Assembly (NCBI GenBank): GCA_030526485.1 | Contig: JAUNCS010000012.1 | Location: 1 to 47,932, forward strand | DNA from: Erysipelotrichaceae bacterium | GTDB lineage: Bacteria > Bacillota_I > Bacilli_A > Erysipelotrichales > Erysipelotrichaceae | Direction of reading: 5' to 3' | Length of the DNA: 47,932 nucleotides | In this document: positions 1 to 8,857 of the stretch, one piece after another | Layout: each line of letters begins with the position of its first letter | Position numbering within the stretch: the first letter of the stretch is position 1 | Program-made: the position numbers and the translations under genes | The notes under the pieces: generated by a model | The model's input: the letters and a program-made list of their open reading frames with translations, nothing else | Told to the model about the DNA's origin: nothing | Database searches by the model: none

Positions 1-2
1 CT

Positions 3-263
3 TTAGACTTAGCAACTGAAAAGATTGTTAAGGCTGCTGAAGATGGTGGTGTTAAAAAGGTCGTTGGACCAATTCCACTTCCTACAGAAAAGCAAGTGGT
101 AACAATTTTACGTGCGGTACACAAGTACAAAGATTCTCGTGAACAATTCGAAATCAGAACGCACAAAAGACTTATCGAAATCATCGGCCCTAGTGCTAAG
201 ACAATTGACGCTTTAAGTCGTCTTGAATTACCTAGCGGTGTTGATATCGAAATCAAATTATAG
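3..263 (+). CDS. rpsJ: 30S ribosomal protein S10, 3' part (cut by the window edge)
   Basis: The first 86 in-frame codons end in a TAG and read as the C-terminal most of S10, with the family's [11 protein letters not shown] segment and the [12 protein letters not shown] segment. S10 is about 102 residues long, so roughly 15 N-terminal residues and the start codon lie outside the window. S10 sits in the head of the small subunit and also serves as NusE in antitermination. It is followed after 15 nt by rplC, the normal first step of the S10 operon. The operon promoter is upstream and not visible. Confidence 0.97.
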   Translation, partial: LDLATEKIVKAAEDGGVKKVVGPIPLPTEKQVVTILRAVHKYKDSREQFEIRTHKRLIEIIGPSAKTIDALSRLELPSGVDIEIKL

Positions 264-278
264 TAGAAAGGTGACATC

Positions 279-953
279 ATGAAAGGAATACTTGGAAGAA
301 AGCTTGGCATGACTCAAGTCTTCACAGAAGACGGCGTTCTTATCCCTGTAACTGTAGTTGAATGTGAACCAAACGTAGTTCTACAGAAGAAAACAGTAGA
401 AACTGATGGTTACGCAGCTCTTCAGTTAGGCTTAGAAGATAAGAAAGAATCTCGTGCTACAAAGCCTGAAATTGGCCATGCTAAAAAGGCAGGCGTTAGT
501 CCTAAGAAGTTCGTTAAGGAAGTTAAAGCTGACGAATTAATGAATTTAGAAGTTGGACAGGAAGTTAAAGTTGATATCTTTTCCGCTGGTGACATTGTTG
601 ATGTTACAGGCGTTTCAAAAGGTAAAGGCTATACTGGTGTAATTAAGAGACATAATCACCATATGATCAGAGAAACACACGGTGCTGGTCCAGTACATAG
701 AAGTGTAGGTTCTCTAGCTACTACTGGTAGAAACAATGGTCGTATCGAAAAGAATACACCAATGCCAGGTCATGACGGTGTATTAGTTACAACAAACCAG
801 AACCTAGAAGTTATCAAGGTAGATGCTGAAAAGAACTACATGTTAATCAAGGGTAACGTTCCAGGACCTAAGAGAGGTTTAGTTGTAGTTAAGACAACTG
901 TTAAGAAAAACAAACACGTGGAACCAAAGGTTCTATTAGTAAAGGAGGCGTAA
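279..953 (+). CDS. rplC: 50S ribosomal protein L3
   Basis: The 224-residue product begins [15 protein letters not shown], the hallmark of L3, and carries the conserved glycine-rich loop [13 protein letters not shown] that reaches towards the peptidyl transferase centre. L3 is an early assembly protein that binds 23S rRNA. It is slightly longer than the common 206-210 residues because of a lysine-rich tail. An AAAGGTG ribosome-binding site precedes the ATG. It lies between rpsJ and rplD as in nearly all bacteria. Confidence 0.98.
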   Translation: MKGILGRKLGMTQVFTEDGVLIPVTVVECEPNVVLQKKTVETDGYAALQLGLEDKKESRATKPEIGHAKKAGVSPKKFVKEVKADELMNLEVGQEVKVDIFSAGDIVDVTGVSKGKGYTGVIKRHNHHMIRETHGAGPVHRSVGSLATTGRNNGRIEKNTPMPGHDGVLVTTNQNLEVIKVDAEKNYMLIKGNVPGPKRGLVVVKTTVKKNKHVEPKVLLVKEA

Positions 954-956
954 TTA

Positions 957-1592
957 ATGGCTAAGTTTGACGTATTTGACTTAAGCGCAAATAAAGTTGG
1001 TGATATTGAATTAGCTGAAGGCGTCTTCAATATCGAAGTAAATGAACAGGCTGTTTTCGATGCTGTATTAAGACAGCAGTCATCTTGGAGACAGGGTACT
1101 CACAAAGTTAAGACTAGATCTGAAGTATCTGGTGGTGGTAAGAAACCATTCAGACAGAAAGGTACTGGTCGTGCTAGACAGGGTTCATCAAGAGCTGTTC
1201 AGTACAGAGGTGGTGGTATCGCATTCGGTCCTACACCAAGATCTCATACATTCAAGTTAAACCGTAAGGTTAGAAGATTAGCTCTAAGAAGTGGCTTAAC
1301 TCTTAAGGCTCAGAAGAACAACTTGACAGTATTAGACAACATTACTTTCGCAGCTGCTAAATCAGCAGATTTCAAGAAAGTATTAGAAGCATTCAACATT
1401 GAAAGAAAGGCACTTATCGTTGTTGACGTAAATGAAGACTTCGAAAACGCATATCTTTCAGCAAGAAACTTCGGTAACGTTGAAATGGTTACAGTTGAAG
1501 GCTTAAATATTTATGACTTAGTAAATGCTAACCAGCTACTTATGACTAAGGCTGCTGCTAGCAAGATTGGGGAGGTTTTAGCAGATGAGTAA
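957..1592 (+). CDS. rplD: 50S ribosomal protein L4
   Basis: The 211-residue protein has the L4 core, including the basic extended loop GGGKKPFRQKGTGRARQGS that lines the polypeptide exit tunnel. In many bacteria L4 also represses the S10 operon by binding its leader; that leader is outside this window. The start follows rplC after 3 nt with an AAGGAGG site inside the rplC end. Its last 8 nt overlap rplW, so the two are probably translationally coupled. Confidence 0.98.
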   Translation: MAKFDVFDLSANKVGDIELAEGVFNIEVNEQAVFDAVLRQQSSWRQGTHKVKTRSEVSGGGKKPFRQKGTGRARQGSSRAVQYRGGGIAFGPTPRSHTFKLNRKVRRLALRSGLTLKAQKNNLTVLDNITFAAAKSADFKKVLEAFNIERKALIVVDVNEDFENAYLSARNFGNVEMVTVEGLNIYDLVNANQLLMTKAAASKIGEVLADE

Positions 1593-1884
1593 TGCTAGAG
1601 AAATTATCGTTCGTCCTTTAATTACTGAAAAGTCAATCAATCTACAGGATTCAAACAACACTGTAGTGTTTGAAGTAAAAAGAGGTTCTAACAAGATCCA
1701 AATCAAACAGGCTGTTGAAGAAATCTTCAACGTAAAGGTTGCTTCAGTTAACGTTGTTAACTGCCCAACTAAACAGAAGAGAATGGGCCGCTATGGACAG
1801 TATCGTTTCGAAACTAACATGGTTAAGAAAGCTTACGTAAAGCTTAAAGAAGGCTCAAAGATCGAAATCTTAGCTGATAAGTAA
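1585..1884 (+). CDS. rplW: 50S ribosomal protein L23
   Basis: The 99-residue product shows IIVRPLITEKS near the N-terminus and NVVNCPTKQKRMGRYGQ near the middle, both typical of L23. L23 sits at the exit of the ribosomal tunnel and docks trigger factor and the signal recognition particle. The start ATG lies inside the rplD end (8 nt overlap), with GGGGAGG upstream as ribosome-binding site. A 62-nt gap to rplB follows. Confidence 0.97.
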   Translation: MSNAREIIVRPLITEKSINLQDSNNTVVFEVKRGSNKIQIKQAVEEIFNVKVASVNVVNCPTKQKRMGRYGQYRFETNMVKKAYVKLKEGSKIEILADK

Positions 1885-1946
1885 TCGATCAAATATCGGA
1901 AGAAAAATGCTATTTCCGGATAATTGCATAGGAGGAAAGAAAAGAT

Positions 1947-2780
1947 ATGGCTATTAAGAAGTACAAGCCAACAACTCCTGGTAGACGTGGTATGACAGGT
2001 CTTACTTTTGAAGAAATCACAAAGACTACTCCAGAAAAGAGCCTTTGCGTAAGCTTCAATAAGTCAGGCGGTCGTAACAATACAGGAAGAATTACTACAA
2101 GACATATCGGTGGCGGTCATAAGCAGTTATACCGTATCATCGATTTCAAGAGAAATAAGGATGGTATCCCTGGTACAGTTAAGGCTATCGAATACGATCC
2201 AAACAGAAACTGCAACATCTGCTTAGTAGTTTATGCTGATGGTGAAAAGAGATATATCTTAGCACCTAAGAACTTAGAAGTAGGCGCAACAGTTATTTCT
2301 GGTGAAAAGGTTGATATCAAGGTAGGTAATGCTCTAGAAATGAGAAACATGCCTGAAGGTACAATCGTTCACAACATTGAATTAAAGCCTGGTAAGGGCG
2401 GTCAGATCGCAAGAGCTGCTGGTGCTTCTGCACAGATCTTAGCAGTTGAAGACAAGTATGTTACTTTAAGACTTGCATCTGGTGAAATGAGAAAGGTTCT
2501 AAGCAACTGCCGTGCTACTGTTGGTACAGTTGGTAATGAAGATTACAACTTAATCAACTTCGGTAAGGCTGGTAGAACTAGATGGATGGGTACTAAGCCT
2601 ACAGTAAGAGGTTCAGTTATGAACCCTTGTGATCACCCTCACGGTGGTGGTGAAGGTAAGTGTCCAATTGGTCGTAAGTCTCCAATGACACCTTGGGGCA
2701 AGAAGGCTATGGGTGTTAAGACTCGTAAGACTAAAAAGGCTTCTACTGCACTAATTGTTAGAAGAAGAAATGGTAAATAG
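1947..2780 (+). CDS. rplB: 50S ribosomal protein L2
   Basis: The 277-residue protein begins [17 protein letters not shown] and contains [15 protein letters not shown] and the C-terminal [13 protein letters not shown] loop, whose histidine region lies near the peptidyl transferase centre. L2 is needed for subunit association and catalysis. The length is normal. An AGGAGG site lies 9 nt before the ATG. The preceding 62-nt gap is the largest in the ribosomal block up to this point and contains an imperfect hairpin (about 1894-1922) without a U-run. Confidence 0.98.
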   Translation: MAIKKYKPTTPGRRGMTGLTFEEITKTTPEKSLCVSFNKSGGRNNTGRITTRHIGGGHKQLYRIIDFKRNKDGIPGTVKAIEYDPNRNCNICLVVYADGEKRYILAPKNLEVGATVISGEKVDIKVGNALEMRNMPEGTIVHNIELKPGKGGQIARAAGASAQILAVEDKYVTLRLASGEMRKVLSNCRATVGTVGNEDYNLINFGKAGRTRWMGTKPTVRGSVMNPCDHPHGGGEGKCPIGRKSPMTPWGKKAMGVKTRKTKKASTALIVRRRNGK

Positions 2781-2797
2781 AAAGGGGAGAATTAATA

Positions 2798-3070
2798 ATG
2801 GCACGTAGTTTAAAGAAGGGTCCATTCTGTGATGCGCACCTAATGAAAAAAGTTGAAGCATTAAATGCTGCAAATAAAAAAGAAGTTATTAAGACTTGGT
2901 CACGTAGATCAACAATCTTCCCTAGCTTCGTAGAACACACATTCGCAGTTTACAACGGTAAGGAACATGTTCCTGTATATGTAACTGAAGATATGGTAGG
3001 CCAAAAGCTTGGTGAATTCGTTCCAACAAGAAAATTTGGTGGTCACGGTAGTGACGATAGAAAGGCGTAA
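2798..3070 (+). CDS. rpsS: 30S ribosomal protein S19
   Basis: The 90-residue protein begins [12 protein letters not shown] and ends with [17 protein letters not shown], matching S19 throughout. S19 is located in the head of the 30S subunit with S13, near the A-site tRNA. It follows rplB by 17 nt with a GGGGAG site. Gene order rplB-rpsS-rplV is the conserved S10-operon order. Confidence 0.98.
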   Translation: MARSLKKGPFCDAHLMKKVEALNAANKKEVIKTWSRRSTIFPSFVEHTFAVYNGKEHVPVYVTEDMVGQKLGEFVPTRKFGGHGSDDRKA

Positions 3071-3082
3071 GGAGGTCAAGAG

Positions 3083-3415
3083 ATGGAAGTTAAGGCAACA
3101 GCTAAGACAGTTAGACATCCTTCACGTAAAGTAAGACTTGTCTTAGATCTAGTAAGAGGCAAGGATGTCAATGAAGCATTAGGTATTCTACAGTACTTAC
3201 CTAATCATGCTGCAAAAGATGTATATAAGTTAGTTAAGAGTGCAATTGCAAACGCAACTCACAACCATGGCTTAAATGAAGAAAAGTTATACATTAAGAC
3301 ATGTTTCGCTAACGAAGGTGTAACTCTAAAGAGATGGATGCCTCGTGCAAAGGGTAGAGCAACACCTATTATGAAAAGAACAAGCCACATTACAGTGGTT
3401 GTAGAAGAAAGATAA
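3083..3415 (+). CDS. rplV: 50S ribosomal protein L22
   Basis: The 110-residue protein has the N-terminal [17 protein letters not shown] region and the beta-hairpin tip region [20 protein letters not shown]. That hairpin projects into the exit tunnel near the macrolide site in known ribosomes. The length is normal for Firmicutes. It begins 12 nt after rpsS with an AAGGAGG site and ends 11 nt before rpsC. Confidence 0.97.
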   Translation: MEVKATAKTVRHPSRKVRLVLDLVRGKDVNEALGILQYLPNHAAKDVYKLVKSAIANATHNHGLNEEKLYIKTCFANEGVTLKRWMPRAKGRATPIMKRTSHITVVVEER

Positions 3416-3426
3416 GGAGGTAAGAT

Positions 3427-4209
3427 ATGGGTCAGAAAGTAAGTCCAATTGGAATGCGTGTCGGCGTTATCCGTGATTGGGAATCAAGATGGTACGCTGA
3501 AAAAGAATATGGCGATTTATTACAAGAAGATATTAAGATCCGTGAATCAGTTTTCAAGAGCTGCGCAGATTGCCTAGTATCTAGAGTAGAAATCGAAAGA
3601 AGCAAGAACCGTGTCAACCTAATTATCAGAACAGCTCGTCCTGGTATGTTCGTAGGTTCTGACGGTGCTAAAATCGAAGAACTAAAGAAGGCATTAACTA
3701 AGTTAACTGCTGGTAAAGAAGTTGAAATCAAGGTAGTAGAAGTTGCTAACCCTGATTTAGATGCAAGATTAGTTGCATTAAAGATCGTTAAGATGCTTGA
3801 AGAAAGACAGTCTTTCCGTACAGCTCAGAAGAAAGCTATCCAGGCTACTATGAGAGCTGGTGCTAAGGGTATCAAGACTGCAGTATCTGGTCGTCTTGGT
3901 GGCGCAGATATCGCAAGAACTGAAGGTTATTCAGAAGGCGTAGTTCCTCTACATACTCTTCGTTCTGATATTGATTACGCTTGGGAAGAAGCTATGACTA
4001 CTTATGGTAAGTTAGGCGTTAAGGTTTGGATCTGCCGTGGTGAAGTTTTACCAGGTGAAATGGTTAAGGAACCTGAAAGACCTAAAGGAAACCCTAATGG
4101 TCGTCCTAACAGAAGAAGAAATGATAGAAGACAAGCTCCTAGAACTACAGAAGCAGCAGCTCCTGAAGTTAAGGAAGCAGTAGTAGAAACTAAGGAGGAT
4201 GCTGCATAA
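3427..4209 (+). CDS. rpsC: 30S ribosomal protein S3 with an extended C-terminal tail
   Basis: The 260-residue protein starts [18 protein letters not shown] and has a KH domain around [16 protein letters not shown] and the S3 C-terminal domain ending in [12 protein letters not shown]3 forms part of the mRNA entry site. After about residue 217 there is a tail of some 40 residues, first rich in Asn/Arg/Pro and then in Ala/Glu, so the protein exceeds the usual 210-220 residues. The stop codon overlaps the rplP start by 1 nt (TAATG). Confidence 0.97.
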   Translation: MGQKVSPIGMRVGVIRDWESRWYAEKEYGDLLQEDIKIRESVFKSCADCLVSRVEIERSKNRVNLIIRTARPGMFVGSDGAKIEELKKALTKLTAGKEVEIKVVEVANPDLDARLVALKIVKMLEERQSFRTAQKKAIQATMRAGAKGIKTAVSGRLGGADIARTEGYSEGVVPLHTLRSDIDYAWEEAMTTYGKLGVKVWICRGEVLPGEMVKEPERPKGNPNGRPNRRRNDRRQAPRTTEAAAPEVKEAVVETKEDAA

Positions 4210-4619
4210 TGTTAATGCCTAAGAGAACAAAATACCGTCGTCCTCATAGATTGAGCTACGAAGGTAACTCTAAAGCTGGTACATCAGTTGCTTACGGCGA
4301 ATATGGTCTAGTAGCTTTAGAAGGTTCATATATCTCTAACAATCAGATCGAAGCAGCCCGTGTTGCTATGACAAGATACATGAACAGAGATGGTCAAGTT
4401 TGGATCAAGATTTTCCCTCAACTTGCTATCACTAAGAAACCATTAGAAGTACGTATGGGTTCTGGTAAAGGTGCGCCTGAAGGTTGGGTTGCAGTAGTAC
4501 AGAAGGGCAGAGTTATGTTTGAAGTTGCTGGCGTAAGCGAAGAAATCGCTCGTGAAGCATTCAGACTTGCTGCTAACAAATTACCTATTAAGTGTAAATT
4601 CATTAAGAAAGGAGAATAG
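4209..4619 (+). CDS. rplP: 50S ribosomal protein L16
   Basis: The 136-residue product begins [14 protein letters not shown] and carries the L16 signature region [21 protein letters not shown]16 organises the A-site region of the large subunit and is assembled late. The first ATG is preferred over the one two codons later because AAGGAGG at 4192-4198 is correctly spaced for it and the MLxPKR start is typical. It overlaps rpsC by 1 nt and precedes rpmC by 4 nt. Confidence 0.97.
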   Translation: MLMPKRTKYRRPHRLSYEGNSKAGTSVAYGEYGLVALEGSYISNNQIEAARVAMTRYMNRDGQVWIKIFPQLAITKKPLEVRMGSGKGAPEGWVAVVQKGRVMFEVAGVSEEIAREAFRLAANKLPIKCKFIKKGE

Positions 4620-4623
4620 TTAA

Positions 4624-4815
4624 ATGAATATTAAAGAAATTAGAGATAAATCAAATGAAGAATTACTAAAATCTTTAGAAGATATGAAGAAAGAACTATT
4701 CGACTTAAGATTTGAAAAAGCAACTGGTTCAATTGAAAATCCAATGAGAATCAGAGAACTTAAGAAGTCTATTGCTAGAATTCTTACAGTAGTAAAAGAA
4801 AGAGAAAGCAAGTAA
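4624..4815 (+). CDS. rpmC: 50S ribosomal protein L29
   Basis: The 63-residue helical protein has the L29 pattern, with [18 protein letters not shown] followed by [19 protein letters not shown]29 binds near the exit tunnel beside L23. The AAAGGAG site lies within the rplP end. It precedes rpsQ by 13 nt. An open frame on the opposite strand over the same bases is a shadow caused by the A-rich sequence. Confidence 0.96.
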   Translation: MNIKEIRDKSNEELLKSLEDMKKELFDLRFEKATGSIENPMRIRELKKSIARILTVVKERESK

Positions 4816-4828
4816 GGAGGAGTGAACG

Positions 4829-5092
4829 ATGGAAAGAAAAAATACTAGACGTGTATTACGCGGTGTTGTAGTTTCAGACAAGATGGATAAAACTATCGTT
4901 GTTGAAATTTCTGAGAAAAAGGCTCACCCACTTTATGGTAAGCAGGTAAAATTCTCTCGTAAATTCAAGGCTCATGATGAAAACAACGAAGCTAAGATGG
5001 GCGATGTTGTTGAAATCGTTGAAACAAGAGTTCTAAGTAAGGAAAAGCATTTCCGCTTAGTTAAGATCGTCGAAAAGGCTGTAATTCTATAG
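4829..5092 (+). CDS. rpsQ: 30S ribosomal protein S17
   Basis: The 87-residue protein begins [22 protein letters not shown] and carries the OB-fold of S17, ending [21 protein letters not shown]17 binds 16S rRNA helices 7 and 11 early in 30S assembly. An AAGGAGG site sits 10 nt upstream. The gap to rplN is 10 nt. Confidence 0.97.
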   Translation: MERKNTRRVLRGVVVSDKMDKTIVVEISEKKAHPLYGKQVKFSRKFKAHDENNEAKMGDVVEIVETRVLSKEKHFRLVKIVEKAVIL

Positions 5093-5102
5093 GAGGCAAG
5101 TT

Positions 5103-5471
5103 ATGATACGTAATGAATCAAGATTAAAAGTTGCTGATAACACTGGCGCTAAAGAATTACTAGTAATCAGATGTTTAGGCGGCTCAAATAGAAAAACTTC
5201 TAACATCGGTGATGTTGTTGTATGTTCTGTAAAGGAAGCTGCTGCTGGTGGCTCAGCTAAAAAAGGTCAGGTTGTAAAGGCTGTTATCGTAAGAACTACT
5301 TACGGTATTAGAAGAGAAAATGGCTCTTACATCAAGTTTGACGACAATGCTGCAGTTATTATCAAGGATGATAAGACTCCAGTAGGTACACGTATTTTTG
5401 GCCCTGTTGCTAGAGAACTTCGTGATAGAGATTTCATGAAGATCGTATCTTTAGCACCAGAAGTATTATAA
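5103..5471 (+). CDS. rplN: 50S ribosomal protein L14
   Basis: The 122-residue length is exactly typical. The product starts [18 protein letters not shown] and ends [24 protein letters not shown], both diagnostic of L14. L14 lies at the subunit interface with L19 and is the docking site of the silencing factor RsfS. It is preceded by an AGGAGG site and begins the spc-type part of the cluster. Confidence 0.98.
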   Translation: MIRNESRLKVADNTGAKELLVIRCLGGSNRKTSNIGDVVVCSVKEAAAGGSAKKGQVVKAVIVRTTYGIRRENGSYIKFDDNAAVIIKDDKTPVGTRIFGPVARELRDRDFMKIVSLAPEVL

Positions 5472-5485
5472 GGAGGATCTGAACT

Positions 5486-5743
5486 ATGAAAATTAAAAAG
5501 GGTGATAAAGTTCAGGTTATTTCTGGACAAGATAAGGGAACTGTAGGTGAAGTACTAGTTGCTCTACCTCGTTCTAATAAAGTTGTAGTTGAAGGCGTTA
5601 ACGTTAGAAAGAAACATCAGAAGCCATCTCAGGTTAATCCTGATGGCGGTATTGTTGATAAGGAAATGCCTATCGACGTAAGTAACGTAAAGTTACATGA
5701 AGGTAAGAAGAAGGCTGCAAAGAAGGCAGCTAAGAAAGCGTAA
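5486..5743 (+). CDS. rplX: 50S ribosomal protein L24, shortened with a Lys/Ala tail
   Basis: The 85-residue protein has the KOW motif in [18 protein letters not shown] and the following [14 protein letters not shown]24 initiates 50S assembly. Family members are usually about 101-105 residues. Here the protein stops soon after the DVSNVKL strand and ends in a repetitive Lys/Ala tail in place of the usual C-terminal part. It has a normal AGGAGG site and spacing, so it is most likely functional and naturally short. Confidence 0.95.
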   Translation: MKIKKGDKVQVISGQDKGTVGEVLVALPRSNKVVVEGVNVRKKHQKPSQVNPDGGIVDKEMPIDVSNVKLHEGKKKAAKKAAKKA

Positions 5744-5758
5744 GGAGGTTTGTAAGTT

Positions 5759-6298
5759 ATGAATCGTTTAAAAGAAAGATATCTTAATGAAATCAGACCA
5801 TCTTTAGCTAAAAAGCATGGTTATACTTCAACAATGCAGATTCCTAAGTTAGAAAAGATCGTTATCAACTTAGGTGTTGGTGAAGCAGTTGCTAATCCAA
5901 AGGCATTAGATGAAGCAGTAGCTGATTTAACAGCTATCGCTGGTCAAAAGCCAGTAATCACTAAGGCTAAGAAGTCAATCGCTAACTTCAAATTAAGAGA
6001 AGGTATGCCAATTGGCTGTAAGGTTACTCTTCGTGGTGAACAGATGTACGAATTCATGGACAAGTTAGTTTCAATCGTACTTCCACGTGTAAGAGACTTC
6101 CACGGCGTTAGTGCTACAGCATTCGATGGTAGAGGTAACTATACTCTTGGCGTTAAAGAACAGATCATCTTCCCTGAAATTCAGTATGACAAAGTAAATA
6201 CTGTTCGTGGTATGGATATCGTAGTTGTTACAACAGCTAAGACTAATGAAGAAGCTAGAGATCTACTTGTAGAACTTGGCGTACCATTTGTTAAGTAA
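5759..6298 (+). CDS. rplE: 50S ribosomal protein L5
   Basis: The 179-residue protein has the L5 pattern: [20 protein letters not shown] near the start, then [15 protein letters not shown] and the RDFHGVS segment. L5 binds 5S rRNA and contacts the P-site tRNA in the central protuberance. The length matches the family. An AAGGAGG site precedes it and rpsN follows after 11 nt. Confidence 0.98.
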   Translation: MNRLKERYLNEIRPSLAKKHGYTSTMQIPKLEKIVINLGVGEAVANPKALDEAVADLTAIAGQKPVITKAKKSIANFKLREGMPIGCKVTLRGEQMYEFMDKLVSIVLPRVRDFHGVSATAFDGRGNYTLGVKEQIIFPEIQYDKVNTVRGMDIVVVTTAKTNEEARDLLVELGVPFVK

Positions 6299-6309
6299 GG
6301 GAGGGAATT

Positions 6310-6495
6310 ATGGCTAAGACATCAATGAAAGTTAAGTCACATCGTCCTGCTAAGTTCTCTACTAGAGCTTACACAAGATGTGAAAAATGTGGTCGTCCAC
6401 ATTCAGTTTTAAGAAAATATAAGCTATGCCGTATCTGCTTCAGAGAATTGGCTTACAAGGGTCAGATTCCTGGTGTTAAGAAGGCAAGCTGGTAA
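6310..6495 (+). CDS. rpsN: 30S ribosomal protein S14, zinc-binding type Z
   Basis: The protein is 61 residues with two CxxC pairs, at Cys24/Cys27 and Cys40/Cys43, which form the zinc site of the short S14 form (the C+ type). It begins [16 protein letters not shown]. Many Firmicutes also have a zinc-independent paralogue for zinc starvation; none is in this window. The position between rplE and rpsH is the conserved one. Confidence 0.97.
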   Translation: MAKTSMKVKSHRPAKFSTRAYTRCEKCGRPHSVLRKYKLCRICFRELAYKGQIPGVKKASW

Positions 6496-6515
6496 GATAA
6501 GGAGGAAAGCTAACA

Positions 6516-6920
6516 ATGATGAACATGACAGATCCAATCGCAGATATGCTTACTAGAGTTAGAAATGGCCTTCAAGCTGGTCATGAAACTGTAGTAGTTC
6601 CTGCTAGCAAGATTAAAGTTGAAATCGCTAGAATCCTTAAGGCTGAAGGTTACATCAACAACTATAAGGTTGAAGGTGAAACAGCTAAAGATAAGACTAT
6701 TACTATTGAATTAAAGTATGGTCCAGAAGGTCAGAAGGTTATCACTGGTCTTAAGAGAATCTCTAAACCTGGTTTAAAGGTTTATGCAAAGGCTGATGCA
6801 GTTCCTAGAGTATTAAATGGTCTAGGTGTTGCTATCATTTCTACATCAAAGGGCTTAATGACAGACCGCGAAGCTAGAAAAGCTAAGCTTGGTGGCGAAG
6901 TTATTGCTTACGTTTGGTAA
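6516..6920 (+). CDS. rpsH: 30S ribosomal protein S8
   Basis: The 134-residue product starts [17 protein letters not shown] and ends with the [19 protein letters not shown] segment typical of S8. In many bacteria S8 represses the spc operon by binding its own mRNA. GGAGG at about 6501 is well spaced for the first of three nearby ATG codons, though initiation at the second cannot be excluded. Confidence 0.97.
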   Translation: MMNMTDPIADMLTRVRNGLQAGHETVVVPASKIKVEIARILKAEGYINNYKVEGETAKDKTITIELKYGPEGQKVITGLKRISKPGLKVYAKADAVPRVLNGLGVAIISTSKGLMTDREARKAKLGGEVIAYVW

Positions 6921-6947
6921 TAATTAAATTTAAGGAGAATTAAATAA

Positions 6948-7487
6948 ATGTCACGTATCGGGAATAAAACGATTACCATTCCTGCAGGCGTTGAATTAAA
7001 CGTTACTGCAGGCAATGAGGTGACTGTAAAAGGTCCTAAGGGAACTTTAACACGTCAATTCAGCAATCTTATTGCTATTAACGTTGAAGGCAATGAAGTT
7101 AAATGTGTAAGAGCTAATGAAGAAAAGCACACTAAACAGCTTCATGGTACTACACGTGCTTTAATTGCTAACATGATCGAAGGTGTAAACAATGGTTACA
7201 CTAAGACTCTTGAAATCGAAGGTATTGGTTACAAGGCTGCTTTAGCTGGTAACAAATTAACTCTTAACCTTGGTTACTCTCATGAAATTAACTATGTTGC
7301 CGAAGAAGGCATCAAGTTAGAAGTACCAAATCCAAACACAATTATCGTATCTGGTATCGATAAGCAGAGAGTTGGTGAAGTATCTTCAGTTATTAGAAGC
7401 TACCGTAAGCCTGAACCTTATAAGGGTAAAGGTATTCATTACAAGGGTGAAATCATCCGTCGTAAAGAAGGTAAGACAGCTGCTTAG
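6948..7487 (+). CDS. rplF: 50S ribosomal protein L6
   Basis: The 179-residue protein starts MSRIGNKTITIPAGVE and has the second-domain signature RKPEPYKGKGIHYKGEII. L6 lies at the base of the L7/L12 stalk near the sarcin-ricin loop. The length is normal. The gap to rpsH is 27 nt and includes AAGGAG. Confidence 0.98.
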   Translation: MSRIGNKTITIPAGVELNVTAGNEVTVKGPKGTLTRQFSNLIAINVEGNEVKCVRANEEKHTKQLHGTTRALIANMIEGVNNGYTKTLEIEGIGYKAALAGNKLTLNLGYSHEINYVAEEGIKLEVPNPNTIIVSGIDKQRVGEVSSVIRSYRKPEPYKGKGIHYKGEIIRRKEGKTAA

Positions 7488-7504
7488 TAGGAAAGGGGTA
7501 ATGT

Positions 7505-7861
7505 ATGATTAATAAAGGATCTAAGAATTTAGAACGTCAGAGAAGACATGCTCGTTTAAGACGTAAAATTAGTGGTACAGCTACTTGTCCTAGATTGAAC
7601 GTATTCCGTTCAAACAAGCATATTAGCTGTCAGGTAATCGATGATGAAGCAGGTAAGACATTAGTTTCTTGCTCATCTCTAACATTAAAATTAGCTAATG
7701 GCGGTAACGTGGAAGCTGCCAAGGCTGTAGGAACAAAAATCGCTGAACTATGTTTAGCAAATAACATTGAAACTGTAGTATTTGACCGCGGTGGTTACAA
7801 CTACCATGGTAGAATCCAGGCAGTTGCAGACGCAGCTAGAGAAGCTGGCCTTAAGTTCTAA
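7505..7861 (+). CDS. rplR: 50S ribosomal protein L18
   Basis: The 118-residue protein has the basic N-terminus [24 protein letters not shown] split across the 5S rRNA-binding region, and ends [19 protein letters not shown], the standard L18 C-terminus. L18 carries 5S rRNA into the large subunit together with L5. GAAAGGGG provides the ribosome-binding site. rpsE follows after 12 nt. Confidence 0.97.
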   Translation: MINKGSKNLERQRRHARLRRKISGTATCPRLNVFRSNKHISCQVIDDEAGKTLVSCSSLTLKLANGGNVEAAKAVGTKIAELCLANNIETVVFDRGGYNYHGRIQAVADAAREAGLKF

Positions 7862-7873
7862 TAGGAGAAAATT

Positions 7874-8404
7874 ATGACACAGAAAGATAATCGTAAACCA
7901 AGAAGAAATAACTTCCGTGAACAAAAAGAATTTGAAGAACGTGTAGTTAAAATTAACCGTGTATCTAAGACTGTAAAAGGCGGACGTCGTATGCGTTTCT
8001 CTGCACTTGTTATCATCGGTGATAAGAAGGGTAGAGTTGGATTCGGTTTAGGTAAGGCCAACGAAGTACCTGATGCAATCAGAAAAGGCGTTGAAGCTGC
8101 AAAGAAAAATGTTATTAGAGTTCCACTAGTAAATGGTTATAAAACAGTTCCACACACAGTAATCGGTGAATATGGTGCCGGTGAAGTAATTCTAAAACCA
8201 GCTGTTGATGGTACAGGTATCATCGCTGGTGGCGCAGTTCGTGATATTCTTGAACTTGCTGGCTGCCAGGACGTTATCACTAAGTGCACTGGTTCTAGAA
8301 CATCAATCAACATGGTACAGGCAACTTTCGCTGCTCTTAAGGGTCTAAAGACTGTTAACAGTGTAGCTAAGTTACGTGGTAAGAAAGTAGAAGAAATTCG
8401 ATAG
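7874..8404 (+). CDS. rpsE: 30S ribosomal protein S5
   Basis: The 176-residue protein has [20 protein letters not shown] and the double-stranded-RNA-binding-like first domain, then [16 protein letters not shown] and the second domain. S5 helps control decoding accuracy and mRNA unwinding at the entry channel. The next gene is rplO, starting only 11 nt downstream. In most bacteria rpmD (L30) lies between them, and here it is missing. Confidence 0.98.
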   Translation: MTQKDNRKPRRNNFREQKEFEERVVKINRVSKTVKGGRRMRFSALVIIGDKKGRVGFGLGKANEVPDAIRKGVEAAKKNVIRVPLVNGYKTVPHTVIGEYGAGEVILKPAVDGTGIIAGGAVRDILELAGCQDVITKCTGSRTSINMVQATFAALKGLKTVNSVAKLRGKKVEEIR

Positions 8405-8415
8405 GAGGACGAGCA

Positions 8416-8856
8416 ATGAATTTAAATGAATTAAAGTATAATGACGGCGCTCGTAAAGGCACTAAGCGTCTAGGTAGAGGTCCTGCATCTGGCCAGGGTA
8501 AAACATCTGGTAAGGGTCATAAGGGTCAGAACGCTAGATCTGGTGGCGGTGTAGCTATCGGTTTCGAAGGTGGTCAGACACCTTTCTATAAGAGAATGCC
8601 TAAGAGAGGTTTCACTAACTTCACTAGAAAAGAATACGCTATCGTTAATCTTGACGTATTAGAAAACTTCGAAGATGGTTCAGTAGTAACTCCTGAATTA
8701 TTAAAAGAAGCTGGTATCGTTAAGAAGGAATTAGATGGTATCAAAGTATTAGGCAATGGCACTTTAACTAAGAAGTTAACTGTTAAGTGCAACAAAATCT
8801 CTGCATCTGCAAAAGCAGCTATTGAAAAGGTAGGCGGAACAGTAGAGGTTTGCTAA
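8416..8856 (+). CDS. rplO: 50S ribosomal protein L15
   Basis: The 146-residue product has the glycine/basic N-terminus with [19 protein letters not shown] and [18 protein letters not shown], and ends [17 protein letters not shown]15 is a late-assembly protein that threads into 23S rRNA. An AGGAGG site lies upstream and secY follows after 1 nt. The length is normal. Confidence 0.98.
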   Translation: MNLNELKYNDGARKGTKRLGRGPASGQGKTSGKGHKGQNARSGGGVAIGFEGGQTPFYKRMPKRGFTNFTRKEYAIVNLDVLENFEDGSVVTPELLKEAGIVKKELDGIKVLGNGTLTKKLTVKCNKISASAKAAIEKVGGTVEVC

Positions 8857-8857
8857 G

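Noticed and set aside
836-1030. Open frames on the minus strand across the ribosomal genes (for example 836-1030, 3432-3731, 4620-4811, 8586-8795)
   Set aside because: They lie opposite highly conserved ribosomal genes, have no ribosome-binding site and show low-complexity or Ser/Leu-rich translations typical of antisense shadows.
1885-1946. Imperfect hairpin in the rplW-rplB gap as a terminator or attenuator
   Set aside because: The stem has a bulge and there is no T-run after it; rplB must be read from the same operon. A processing site is possible but not supported.
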